The notes under the pieces: generated by a model
Databases searched by the model: none
Told to the model about the DNA's origin: nothing
Seen by the model: the letters and a program-made list of their open reading frames with translations, nothing else
Translations under genes and position numbers: made by a program
Assembly (NCBI GenBank): GCA_001247695.2
Contig: LGRX02027621.1
Coordinates: 24,307 to 88,306 of the forward strand
DNA: 64,000 nt
Source: Cymbomonas tetramitiformis
Taxonomy: Eukaryota > Chlorophyta > Pyramimonadophyceae > Pyramimonadales > Pyramimonadaceae
Direction of reading: 5' to 3'
Shown: positions 10,109-19,020 of the stretch, one piece after another
Numbering within the stretch: position 1 is the first letter of the stretch
How the letters are laid out: every line of letters starts with the position of its first letter

Positions 10109-11710
10109 ATGGACCCGCCAACAAAGGCTCCCAACCCAGGCGTAGGTTCTAAAAATGCTTTCGACAACAAGGTGTTGGCCGTGGTGCTGCCATATCTTTC
10201 ACCGAAAGATACAGCCAGTTTTACTAGCATAGATACAGCGTCTTATGTACATTACGTCGGGCACATCTGCACAGGTTCCGTGCTGAACGATGTGGTCGCC
10301 GCTCTTAAGAGACTGGACGAAACCGTTGATACGCTTTCTCATTTTGCAGACTTGTGTCGTATGGCACAAGGCGTTTACCGTGTACTATCTTGGAACCGCG
10401 TAGCGCGTGAATCCCTCGCGATACCTACGCAGGATTCGTTTAGCTTACTCGACCAGCGTGTCAGCGATTTTTTGCACGAGCACTTCTTTGGGTATGTTGG
10501 TGACGTTGATAACGACCAGCTTCAGTGCGCAGAGTTTAGAAACTCCGGGCAACCAAACAGTGCAGGACGCCTGCGTGCAGTACTGTTAGCTTTAAAGGCC
10601 AACCATCCCCTGCGCGAATCTTCCCCCCTAAAAAGGTTTATCGATAACCTGCTCTGGGTAACCGTGGACGACACCCGTGACCGGTTCTACCTCACGGAAA
10701 CCTGGTTTCAAAAAAACATGCACGCAGGTACGTGAGCAACCTGGCATACGCGACGTGTGTTTTTTTACTCTTGCTGACGGTAAGCTTACAAAGGTGTTTG
10801 ACTTGCAGCCATGTCACGAACTGAAGAGAATCAGGCGACATACTTTAAACGCCTGCGGATAACCTGTCCGTACCCAGCCGAGTTTCGTAAACAAGTTCGC
10901 GAAATCGACGAATTTGGACACTATTCTTTCTTTCGGAACTTGAAAGTTATGCCGGTGTTGTTTAGTTTGGGTCCTCTTTCTTTTAATGTGCGTTGGGCGT
11001 TACTACCAGAAGTACGCAATATACGGAGGTTGTCTGTGTTGTACCCGAGTTCAGAAGAGTACATGGCAATGGTCCGCGAGCTATCGAAGGAGGACCCGTT
11101 GTTTGGCAGGCTTTATTGCAACAACGAGTTGTCCTGTGAAGGCGTCTTGACAAACGTTTACCAGGCACAGGAATGGTGCGACGTGTGTCACGAGCTGCGC
11201 CTGATGTTTTCGTCGCATTATCTCGAACCAGAACAGCATGGAGACGAATTTGTCGTGTTTGAATTTGAGGCCTGTCGTCACCCAAGAGTAACCAGGGGCG
11301 GCGAAAGTAGACAGGAAATACTAAAAAAGTATCTGCTTCACATCAACTACGTTTTGGACCACGTGTTCAGAAGCCAGGCAAACCCTAACGACGTTCCCGA
11401 TTGGGCGCAACTCTTTTGGCTGTGTTTAAGTTATAAAGAATGGGTTGGAAGACAACCAGCGCTACTGTGTGCACGCTACTGCTACAGCCGTTTTCAGGGT
11501 CCTCTGGATAAATTCACGCCACCCGATACAGTTAAGCAGGATCCCGCAGTGTACCACGCTTTAGACTCAATGCTTCGTATCGCAGAATGTGGAGGAATCG
11601 CCTCTGTATTCCTGCAACAAGTTACTGTTGAGTTTCGTGATATTTTTGAAGCAAGCGTCACTGCTCTCGAAGCTCGCGCAAGATACAGGATAGTTGAGAC
11701 GGTGAAATGA
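10109..11710 (+). CDS. F-box-like protein, two exons
   Basis: Exon 1 10109-10727, exon 2 10809-11710, predicted 506 residues. Exon 1 starts at ATG 10109 with an F-box-like region (VLAVVLPYLSPKDTASFTSI). It would stop at TGA 10733, but a GTACGT donor at 10728 and a pyrimidine-containing CTTGCAG acceptor ending at 10808 define an 81-base intron; joining is in phase 1 and restores one frame through exon 2. The last exon is a helical region with no recognised repeats. A TTCTTCTTACAG just before the ATG could be the end of a 5'-UTR intron. Role by analogy: ubiquitin ligase adaptor. If the intron is not real, these are two separate genes. Confidence 0.65.
10728..10808 (+). other. Predicted spliceosomal-type intron (81 bases)
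   Basis: Begins GTACGTGAG after CACGCAG and ends TTTGACTTGCAG. Contains an in-frame TGA near its start. Length 81 is divisible by three, but the stop means it must be removed for a long product. Similar size to most introns of the giant gene. Confidence 0.6.
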
Positions 11711-12807
11711 AAAGTCACAGCTGTTTTAGACTAGTCCAAATGGCCTAAGACAAGTTTTAGACGTCTGGGGTATTTGCGTAGTTGCAGTACGAAATGTGCG
11801 TATTGTATTTGGCACGTACACCGCAGTTGGGTGTGACCGGTTTTGGAAAGTTTCATTTAACAGTAATTATGCTTGCTTTGCACGCAAACCTTGCAAAAAC
11901 TGCTTGCCCTAGTGCTGCCACCTACGCAACATTTTGGTTGCGGCACAGTTCGAGTACTTGGCATTTCGCACCCCTAATATGACTGGTGCTGGCATAGTGA
12001 ATATGCCTCCCCCTGTAGTGTTTTTGGGCAAACCGCACCCTTATACGACTGGTGCTGACATAACGATTATGCCCCCCCTGTAGTAATTTTGGCAACTCGC
12101 ACCCCTGATATGGTCGTTGCTGGCATAATAGAAGTGTATCCCTGTAGCTTCCTCAGCATTCCGCACCCCGGTTATGACTAGTGATAACACACTTAAGCCG
12201 CAATCCTGGACTTGCCCTAACCCAAACTGAGGCTGAAAACTTGAACCTAAGCTGTTCCGGACTTAGACTGAAAGCTTGGACCTGGGCTAACCCAGACTGA
12301 CTGTTATAGTTATTATCAGTAAACTGGCTTGCTTTGCACGCAAACCTTGCAAAAAGTGCAACCCCTGGTGCTGCCACCTACGCAACTATGCGAGTGCGGC
12401 ACAAGCCGAGTCTAAAGTATTCTTAGCAATATGCAACCTGATATGGCTGGTGCTGGCATAGTAAATACCCCCCCCCCTTTAGTGTTTTTTGGCAACCCGC
12501 ACCCTAATACGACTGAAGCTGACATAACGAATGTGCCCCCCTGCAGTAATTTTGGCAACTCGCACCCCCGATATGGTTGTTGCTGACATAATAGAAGTGT
12601 ATTCCTGTAGCAGTCTCAGCTTTCTGCACCCCGGTATTGACTAGTGATAACACGGTAAAGCCGCAACCCTGGACCTGCCCTAACCCAAACTGAAGCTGAA
12701 AGCTTGAACCTAAGCTGTTCCGGACTTAGGCTGCCTCCCTGGACCTGAGCTAACCCAGTCCGAGGCTGCCTGCTTGGATATAAACTAACCCGGACTCAGG
12801 CTAATTC
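11711..12807. repeat. Tandem 455-base duplication with 60-70-base subrepeats
   Basis: No gene. Two large units begin near 11873 and 12328 (both with GCTTTGCACGCAAACCTTGC). Inside each unit, 60-70-base subrepeats follow the pattern CGCACCCC.ATATGACTGGTGCTG.CATA...TGCCCCCCTGTAGT..TTTTGGCAA, followed by a second type built on CTAACCCA.ACTGAGGCTG. An isolated subrepeat lies at about 15015-15085. The units end just before the 12808 repeat. Confidence 0.8.
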
Positions 12808-13166
12808 AGGCTTTCCTCCAGTATTAGAGGGCAAACCTTCTTGAAGTTATTGGGCTAAGCAAGCAAGACTAAACATCTGCAGTGTTACACGTGCTTATGT
12901 ATAAGGACAGATAGCGATATCTCAACTACAAGCCGCTCTCAAATAACAAAATGTATACAGAATATGCCAAGTCCATTGCTATCCGCTATGGCGCATAGCA
13001 ACACATTTACTGTCACGTGGTGTGTAAGATCAACTTAGTGAACTATTTTCTTAATTTTAACAGCAGAAAGCAACTGGCTATTGCCTATAAATTTTCTCAT
13101 AGTCTCAACTAACTCCATTTTCAGCTCCGCCGTGCAAAAATATTTGTTGATGGCGTCCTTAACCCT
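12808..13166. repeat. Diverged duplication, copy 2
   Basis: Partner of 8618-8975. Here the right end is the coding 3' part of the 13035-13622 gene, so this is the copy with an intact gene. Confidence 0.75.
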
Positions 13167-13622
13167 GGCATTATTGAAAATTTCGACGTAATCTTTATCG
13201 AGCTTTGCGCGAAGAGCCGGACAGGCAACAAATAACTTGTTCACTGCTTGGTATTGAGGAAGTGTTACGCCTGTGTCGTTGAGTGACAAAGCCAAATAAG
13301 TTTGACCCGTAGCTTCTTGTGCTCGAATTGGGCGTGTTTTGGTGACAAAAAGGACGTTAGACTGTTGTAAAACCTCTGCGAAGACCTCACTATCGAACAT
13401 GGCTTTCAGAATCTCACGTCTAGTGTATCGATTCGGACTTCCTGCCTTGTACACCTTATGGGGCAACTTCTTGTTACTACCATCGGCCTGTCGCCTTTTG
13501 CTTGTTACTTCAGGTTGGTTATCAACCGACGCGTCTTCTTGAACTGCGCAATCGCAAGTTGTCGTCACTTCGGTCGTAACAGGTCGAGTTTCACTTCCTT
13601 CCTCTTTTGTAAAATTTGCCAT
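13035..13622 (-). CDS. Unknown protein, 195 residues
   Basis: Starts at ATG 13622. The first 75 residues are polar and basic (acidic/threonine-rich, then lysine/arginine-rich KRRQADGSNKKLPHK), likely disordered; the remainder (from YTRREILKAMF) is helical. The C-terminal coding sequence is duplicated as a decayed fragment at 8618-8975. A weak match to the 9071-9577 protein (EVFAEVL) suggests an old duplication. No domain recognised; the basic tail could mean nuclear or nucleic-acid contact. Confidence 0.6.
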   Translation of the reverse strand: MANFTKEEGSETRPVTTEVTTTCDCAVQEDASVDNQPEVTSKRRQADGSNKKLPHKVYKAGSPNRYTRREILKAMFDSEVFAEVLQQSNVLFVTKTRPIRAQEATGQTYLALSLNDTGVTLPQYQAVNKLFVACPALRAKLDKDYVEIFNNARVKDAINKYFCTAELKMELVETMRKFIGNSQLLSAVKIKKIVH

Positions 13623-13728
13623 ATTGCTTGTCCGGAAAGCGTCACCGTTTACTCAGCTGCGGATACAAACGTCTCACAAGTACTTCTATTACTCCAAAGG
13701 TTTGCTCTTGCTAAATAGACTGTGAAGT

Positions 13729-14008
13729 TGCTCCGATTATTTATCGTGTCGTGTTTTGCTGCACCGGGTGCAGCATCTACGATAACCAACTGTAATTTAA
13801 ATATTATAACACATCGGCTTGCTGCACCTAAAATTGCACACGTCGGATTATACGTCACTGTGCAGCAAATATGACTAATCGCAAATCAAAAGTCATAGTC
13901 GCGTCGATATTCGATCGTGGTACGATTGATGCGAATTGCACGATTTCAGATTTCGATTTTTCATCTCCGATCTCAGGTTTCGATTATATCATACATGTCA
14001 AACCAGTC
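13729..14008. repeat. 280-base perfect repeat, copy 2
   Basis: Identical to 9663-9942. Perfect identity next to diverged flanks (8618 versus 12808 blocks) implies recent copying or gene conversion of this part only. Confidence 0.9.
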
Positions 14009-14116
14009 GTTTGGGTATATCCGGATCCCGGCTGTGCTGTGGGCTGTATTATTAAAGTAAAAACAAGGCGTATCCATAAAGTCTATACGCATAAAGAGGC
14101 TTGACCTTGAAAAAAA

Positions 14117-14263
14117 ATGACAGAAAACGCCCTCAGCAGTCTCGTGCGTGGCAAGCAATCGATTGGCACTCCACGGTTCTTCGGTTTCGATTGCGTCGAC
14201 CGTTGGGATTCGAGCTATGCTGCTGTCGTTGCTGGTGGTGTCGCTGCTGTCGCTGCCTATTGA
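14117..14263 (+). CDS. Possible 48-residue protein with hydrophobic tail
   Basis: ATG 14117 follows a run of seven A. The frame ends at TGA 14261-14263. The C-terminus is a small-residue hydrophobic stretch (YAAVVAGGVAAVAAY), compatible with a membrane segment. No TATA box is obvious and the length is marginal, so this is tentative. Confidence 0.25.
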   Translation: MTENALSSLVRGKQSIGTPRFFGFDCVDRWDSSYAAVVAGGVAAVAAY

Positions 14264-14309
14264 CTAAGCAGTTTGAACTGATAAATGTCAGTAGTTTGCA
14301 CGGACGGTT

Positions 14310-14632
14310 AAGGTCTCCGATTTCAGGTTTCTGGTTTCTGCTTCCTGGTTTCTGGTTTCTGGTTTCCGGTTTTCGATTTTCGATTTATGGTTTCTGGTTT
14401 CTGTCGTTTGGGACTTCTGGTTTCTGGTTTCCGGTTTCCGGTTTCCGGTTTCCGGGTTTCCGGGTTTCGATTTCCGATTTCTGGTTTCTGGTTTCTGGTT
14501 TGGTTTCTGGTTTCTGGTTTCTGGTTTGGTTTCCGGTTTCCGGTTTCCGGGTTTCGATTTCCGATTTCTGGTTTCTGGTTTCTGGTTTCTGGTTTCTGGT
14601 TTCTGGTGTCTGGTTTCTGGTTTCTGAAAAAA
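14310..14632. repeat. TTTCTGG/TTTCCGG heptamer tract
   Basis: More than 30 imperfect copies of the heptamer TTTCTGG and variants (TTTCCGG, TTTCGAT), in a single orientation. All six frames look open here only because the repeat lacks stops. A shorter tract with the same unit is at about 15143-15245. The tract abuts the double-hairpin element at 14628. Confidence 0.9.
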
Positions 14633-14688
14633 AACACGCCCGTTGGGCGTATGAGTGAATTAATTTCCCCGGGCCTGCTCTGGGCCGG
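14628..14688 (+). repeat. Dispersed double-hairpin element, copy 2
   Basis: ACACGCCCGTTGGGCGT, then ATGAGTGAATTAATTTC, then CCCGGGCC-tgctct-GGGCCGG. Same structure as copies at 9986 and 57178. Confidence 0.7.
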
Positions 14689-15806
14689 TACCGTATGGAA
14701 CCTCTGCTCCTTATGATTTCGAACCGGACCAAATTACCTTACTTACTTACCTTACTTACTTACTTACCTTACTTAATCAGCAGCAGCAGCAAAGCGCGAA
14801 TCCCAACGGGCGACACAGACGAACTTCCGATCTCACGATCGCCAGACGCTAACGATGACAGTGCCACTGCATTCGCGTACATTTATCGCGACGTCACCCT
14901 CGCGTTGTGGCATGGCATGTTGGGATGGAAAAGCGAAGTATTGTCGCGCACATGATCCTACGGTCAGATGGCCTAGTGGAGTTCTCTTTTTGAGGTCGAT
15001 CCGCCTAGTATACAGTAAATATGCTCCCCTGCGATCGTCTTGGCAACCCGCACCGTTATACGCTTGGTGCTGACCATTCGATATCGTGGGCGATTCACGG
15101 GCGCCGCGTCAGCCGCTGCGCGTGCACGCGAGCGCGCTCGTGGTTTCAGGTTTCTGGTTTCTGGTTTCCGGTTTCTGGTTTTTCGGTTTTCGATTTCCGA
15201 TTTCTGGTTTCTGTTTTCTGTCGTTCGGGACTTCTGGTTTCTGGGTCCTGTCACAGCACGAGTCCACGAGTCTCGGTACGTCAGCAAGTATTTATTAACT
15301 GTCAATTATTTGGCGGCAGCGGCTTGCAACTCGATATTGTCAAAGGTGTGAAACCTCGAAATTTTGGTAGCCAAAGGCGCCCAACACGAACTAAACAAAA
15401 TTTGTAATTAACGCTGGTCGGCGTTCCGTTGTCCAGCGCGCTTTGTTGTAATAAACGGTCCAAGACCGTACGCCATGGTGAGTAACCTTCTCAACTATGT
15501 TGCGCGGTTGCTTCCGCCAGATTGCACGCAGCAAACTAGGCGTGCGCAGTTGTGAGGCTGGATGGACCCAACCACAGAGCACGCATAAACGTCTTTTTTA
15601 CGCTTTTTATTAGCTCCAGGCATTCGTAAATTTGCTGTCTGCTGTGCCCTTACCACGAGGGGCGTCGGCAGGATAAACGTGCACACGGCAGCGGGGCTGC
15701 CGAACCAGCGCCTAAGAAGTGCCGACCCACCGAGGTGTTAACGCCACGCCCGTAATTTGTTATTCTTTTTGCAAACACGCTACGTATTTTTACTGTTACC
15801 TACGCG
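14689..15806. repeat. Repeat-rich intergenic region
   Basis: No supported gene. Holds a TTAC microsatellite (about 14734-14775), a CAG run (about 14780-14791), an orphan unit of the 60-70-base subrepeat (about 15015-15085), and a second TTTCTGG tract (15143-15245). Frames of 60-128 codons across this region are made of repeat. Confidence 0.65.
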
Positions 15807-16701
15807 ATGAATACATGTGTTGGTGAAAGGTGCCAAGCTCCCGGTTGTACTGTTTTCCTGCATATTGAAGTGTGCAATAGGTGCAGGAACCTTTCCGTTA
15901 GGATGTCTTCAGAGCGTATGGCAGCTACTTGTTATCATTGTTTCAGTAATTTAAATTGAACAATATTGTTTGATTTTAGCTTTGTATTTACAGGACGTTG
16001 AGAGCAACATACAGGAGTTCAAGAAGTTTGCGATACCCGAGACCCCTGTGGAGCCTGACAGTGAACCAGAACCCATTACCGAAGACGAGTATGATGAGCA
16101 GGTGATCCGCTGCATGCTGTACCATGCCAAGTATGAGGTCTGGGCAAAAAAACTGTCACCGCAGTTCCGAAGAACGACCAGGTTGCAGCCTGCTGTGGTC
16201 TTCCAAGACTTACAAGAAGATCCTGTTTACCAAGAGCGTCTGAAACCTTGTTTGAAGGCTTATAGAGAGGTAGCGGAAGCATTTATGAAGCAAGTCCGAT
16301 CTGGACCAGTCGGTCCCAAAACTTTGGAAGTTTGGAAGCGTGAAGCAACGAACCACTTACAGCCGTTCGGAAAGCTTGCAAAGCCTGAGTCTACTGCGGA
16401 GTCCGAGAGTGAAACAGAACATTATACCCAGGACAAGGAAGATGAAGAGGTGATCGGTTGCATGTTGTACCATGCCAAGTTTAAGGTTTTGGCGGACCTT
16501 ACGTCACCGAAGTTACGAAGAAAGACCAGACTGGTGCCTAATTTGGTTTTCAAAAACTTTCGTGAAGATCCTGTTTACGCAGAGCTTCTGAAACGTTATT
16601 TGATTTCTCTTAGAACCGAAATGGATGCTTTCATGAAAAAAGTTGCACGTGGTGAAATCAATCCCGATACCCTTCGTGGTACGGAGAGTGCAGGAAAGTG
16701 A
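15807..16701 (+). CDS. Cysteine-rich N-terminus plus internally duplicated protein (possible 34-base intron)
   Basis: The main frame reads without ATG from about 15970 to 16701 and contains two similar modules of about 100 residues: each has an acidic lead, then VI.CMLYHAK, L(S/T)(S)P..RR.TRL, VF..(L/F).EDPVY, MKQV/MKKV. So the protein arose by tandem duplication. Directly upstream, ATG 15807 opens 46 codons with CxxC-type cysteines (VCNRC, TCYHC) that end at TGA 15957. A GTAATT donor at 15946 and TTTTAG acceptor ending 15979 would join them in phase 1, giving 286 residues with a zinc-finger-like head. The 34-base intron is unusually short, so the join is tentative. Function unknown. Confidence 0.5.
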
Positions 16702-16805
16702 GGATGTTGAAGGATATGACCACCGTTGTAACAACTGTAGCAAACTTCTATGTAACAGTTATGGAATAATATTTTTGACTGTGTTCAGTGCCAGCACATA
16801 CCTGT

Positions 16806-16884
16806 AAAATGGAGCGGAGGTCGCGATCCGATATGGTTACAAACTGCGCGTGTGTTATTCCGTTCCAAAATCCACCTCCCGTTG
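16806..16884. repeat. Diverged duplicate of 18931-19020
   Basis: About 75% similar by eye, including 'GCGCGTGTGTTATTCC' versus 'GCGCGTGCGTTAATCC' and CC.CCCGTTG at the right end. In one place it is the 5' end of the zinc-finger gene, in the other the 3' end of the giant gene on the opposite strand. Confidence 0.6.
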
Positions 16885-17159
16885 GGACTACAAAAAGGCG
16901 GGTTTGTCCTATTTTGTTGCAGGGGTTCAAAGACGACGAGTCCGAAGCGAGTTCGGAGTTACACTGTAAGAAGTGTAAGACGTTCGTGTGGGATCAACCG
17001 GCGTATGCCTGTTATCTTTGTGCAGATGACTTTTGGTGCCAAGCTTGTGCCATAAACATGTTTTGCAGTAAATGCCTTGTGTTTACGTGCGAGGAGTGTC
17101 GGAGCGGTGCTGACGTTATTCTGTGTAAGGCATGTGGGCAAGGTAAGCTTTTTCATTAA
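16809..17159 (+). CDS. Zinc-finger-like small protein
   Basis: 116 residues from ATG 16809. Residues about 53-110 carry repeated CxxC pairs (CKKC, CYLC, CQAC, CSKC, CEEC, CKAC) with aromatic spacing, a pattern of double zinc-binding folds such as PHD/B-box/ZZ types; exact class not assigned. The first 30 residues are encoded by DNA that resembles the antisense of the last 60-90 bases of the giant gene (see repeat at 18931). A GTAAGC donor-like site overlaps the last codons, so the C-terminus may continue through an intron. Could act as a protein-interaction or ubiquitin-related factor. Confidence 0.6.
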   Translation: MERRSRSDMVTNCACVIPFQNPPPVGTTKRRVCPILLQGFKDDESEASSELHCKKCKTFVWDQPAYACYLCADDFWCQACAINMFCSKCLVFTCEECRSGADVILCKACGQGKLFH

Positions 17160-17553
17160 TGCCTTAAACCTGCCAGTGTATTCGATAATGTGACAGTTGC
17201 TTCCGTAAAATACCTTTGATCTATTTCGACACACCTCACCCACCGTACCAAGTTTGTCCCTCGGTGTGTGCATCTCATAGTCGGTGCATTACGCAGTTGC
17301 GTGCGTCTCCCAGTGAATGCGTCCCTCAGTCAGTTTGTTCACCGGTTAATGCGTTTCGAGGTCGGTGCGTTACACAGAACGTGCGTCTTTAGGCAAATGC
17401 GTCCCTTAGCCGGGCAGTACATGGAGAATATGAAATATATGTTTCAGACCCTGGTAATTATCACCGAGTGTTGCACAAGTACTGCCACATTTACTGTGTG
17501 AAGGTCTACCGTAGGGCCAGGTCATTTAGAAACCCTTATGCTTAACGACGGTT
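17160..17553. other. Intergenic region with imperfect tandem repeat
   Basis: No gene. 17279-17330 and 17363-17413 are imperfect copies of a unit with GTCGGTGC.TTAC.CAG, GTGCGTCT, AATGCGTCCCT.AG, period about 84 bases. Confidence 0.5.
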
Positions 17554-17561
17554 TATAAATA
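17554..17561 (+). promoter_or_regulatory. TATA box upstream of 17603 gene
   Basis: TATAAATA, 42 bases before ATG 17603. Confidence 0.6.
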
Positions 17562-17602
17562 CACCTCCGCGCGTGACGCGCGGCGTACAAAAGCACGCAG
17601 AG

Positions 17603-17824
17603 ATGTCGGTATGTATGCCTTATATTACGCACGCACAAAACGCAACATGCTCTTCTCCTGAGGACCCACTGCATTGCAACAAAAGAAACGACGTGATTGA
17701 TACCGAAAAGCGCGAAGCTTGTTCCGTGTGTCTTGTCTCGAGTTTCTTTTCAAAGGATCCGTGGGCACGCGATTCGGCGCATCCAAACTGGCTTGCGGAC
17801 ACGCGTATATTCTCGGGTGTATAG
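17603..17824 (+). CDS. Small cysteine-containing protein, 73 residues
   Basis: ATG 17603 follows a perfect TATA box; an in-frame GTG lies upstream at 17573 but before any likely transcript start is far. Six cysteines, including ACSVC, but no recognised fold. It overlaps another frame of the open region preceding the glycosyltransferase-like gene, whose own TATA element lies beyond this stop. Function unknown. Confidence 0.5.
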   Translation: MSVCMPYITHAQNATCSSPEDPLHCNKRNDVIDTEKREACSVCLVSSFFSKDPWARDSAHPNWLADTRIFSGV

Positions 17825-17914
17825 GCCGCCATTTTTTTGGTGGAGGTACGAGTACACGCACACCTCTCGCGCGCGTATCTCAACGTGTACGCAAAGAAGT
17901 GCGAAGAGCAAAGC

Positions 17915-17929
17915 AATATATATATATAG
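17915..17929 (+). promoter_or_regulatory. TATA-rich promoter of 17944 gene
   Basis: Alternating (AT)n stretch AATATATATATATAG ending 15 bases before ATG 17944. It supports 17944 and not the upstream part of the open frame as the start. Confidence 0.5.
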
Positions 17930-17943
17930 CAGTGCATGGCGTA

Positions 17944-18816
17944 ATGGTTCGTGTATCAATTATGCGATACTTGGCGCTGTGCGTGGTTGGTTCCATTCGT
18001 ACATTTTTCACGGAGCAAATCTATACAGGCATATACGAGAATTTGCTGAATGTACAAGGCCCAGAATTACGAATAAACACGTTTCTGCGACTGTCCCACA
18101 CCGATTTGGACAAAGGCGGCCCCCCGACGTCACAGTACGATTGCACATCCTGCTCCCCAACGGCCTTGGATGATTGCTTCAAACTTGTCAAGCCGGTAGC
18201 TGTTACCGTCACTGACAACAACACGTGCAGTAGCGCGAGCGTGTGTTCGTCGTGCCATGCAAAATCGCCCCATACACGTCTAAATACCTCTAGATCTTTT
18301 ATGCAATTTGTCTCAATCGATAGTTGCTTCCGCACGGTCGAGAGATACGAGGTTAAACATGGTATAACACACGACATGTTTATAAGAAGTCGCCCAGACA
18401 TTCTGATATTCAAAAAGACACTTTTTTTTCAGCGGCTTATGCAAGAATCTTCAAGTACGATAATCAGCGCGATTAAATTCGACTCACGCATTTCAGATCA
18501 GTTTTTTGCAATCCCCAGATCCTTATACTTGACGCACTGGAAAACGCGCGGCGAACGTTTTCTGAGAGATTGCGTGGATCCGGGAAATGGTCAAGGGTTG
18601 GAATATGGTCCCATGTTTCGTAACACGAACGTTTCCCAAAGCTTAAGCGGTGTGGGGTTACTTCGACGGCCTGGTCACACGGAATGCTGGAGTACTCGCG
18701 AAAGAGAACCGTGTCGAGGTTATACGAAGTTCATTTTCAACCGCTTTTTCGCTGATCGAAGGTGTTGCTCCTCACCGACGTTCGATGCCCTCAAACTACG
18801 CGAGTTGGAAGTATAG
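17944..18816 (+). CDS. Glycosyltransferase-like protein with RPD motif
   Basis: 290 residues from ATG 17944 (ATG 17962 also possible). The N-terminus has the pattern typical of a widespread sugar-transferase-like family (LALCVVGSIRTF, then IYENLL, compare 'i.l.GqlRtf...ni'), followed by the family's core motif MFIRSRPDILIF and later SDQFFAIPR. A second copy of this family is at 55300-56562 (LYLSGLYRTF, LTRPDVIF). Likely acts on a nucleotide-sugar donor in the host cytosol or secretory system to decorate a virion or surface glycan; the substrate cannot be told. The open frame extends upstream to 17719 but the TATA-rich promoter argues for 17944. Confidence 0.65.
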   Translation: MVRVSIMRYLALCVVGSIRTFFTEQIYTGIYENLLNVQGPELRINTFLRLSHTDLDKGGPPTSQYDCTSCSPTALDDCFKLVKPVAVTVTDNNTCSSASVCSSCHAKSPHTRLNTSRSFMQFVSIDSCFRTVERYEVKHGITHDMFIRSRPDILIFKKTLFFQRLMQESSSTIISAIKFDSRISDQFFAIPRSLYLTHWKTRGERFLRDCVDPGNGQGLEYGPMFRNTNVSQSLSGVGLLRRPGHTECWSTREREPCRGYTKFIFNRFFADRRCCSSPTFDALKLRELEV

Positions 18817-18930
18817 AAAGGTTGTACGACCTAGCAGATTTGTAAACATCGGTCAGTACAAGTATTACACGACAGCTTTCACCACCACCACCACCAATCC
18901 TATCACGGTCGACGCGACGTCCATGAAAGA

Positions 18931-19020
18931 TGGGCGATGGTCACGCGATCGGCTCAGGTGACTATCCGTAATGGCTACGAACCGCGCGTGCGTTAATCCA
19001 TTTTGAATTCCACGTCCCGT
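18931..19020. repeat. Diverged duplicate of 16806-16884
   Basis: Covers the end of the intergenic gap and the last codons (antisense) of the giant gene. See partner entry. Confidence 0.55.

Noticed and set aside
14101..14732. Long frames in several frames and both strands across the TTTCTGG tract
   Set aside because: Every frame is open because the heptamer lacks stops; translations are pure repeats such as SGFWFLV and NQKPETR.
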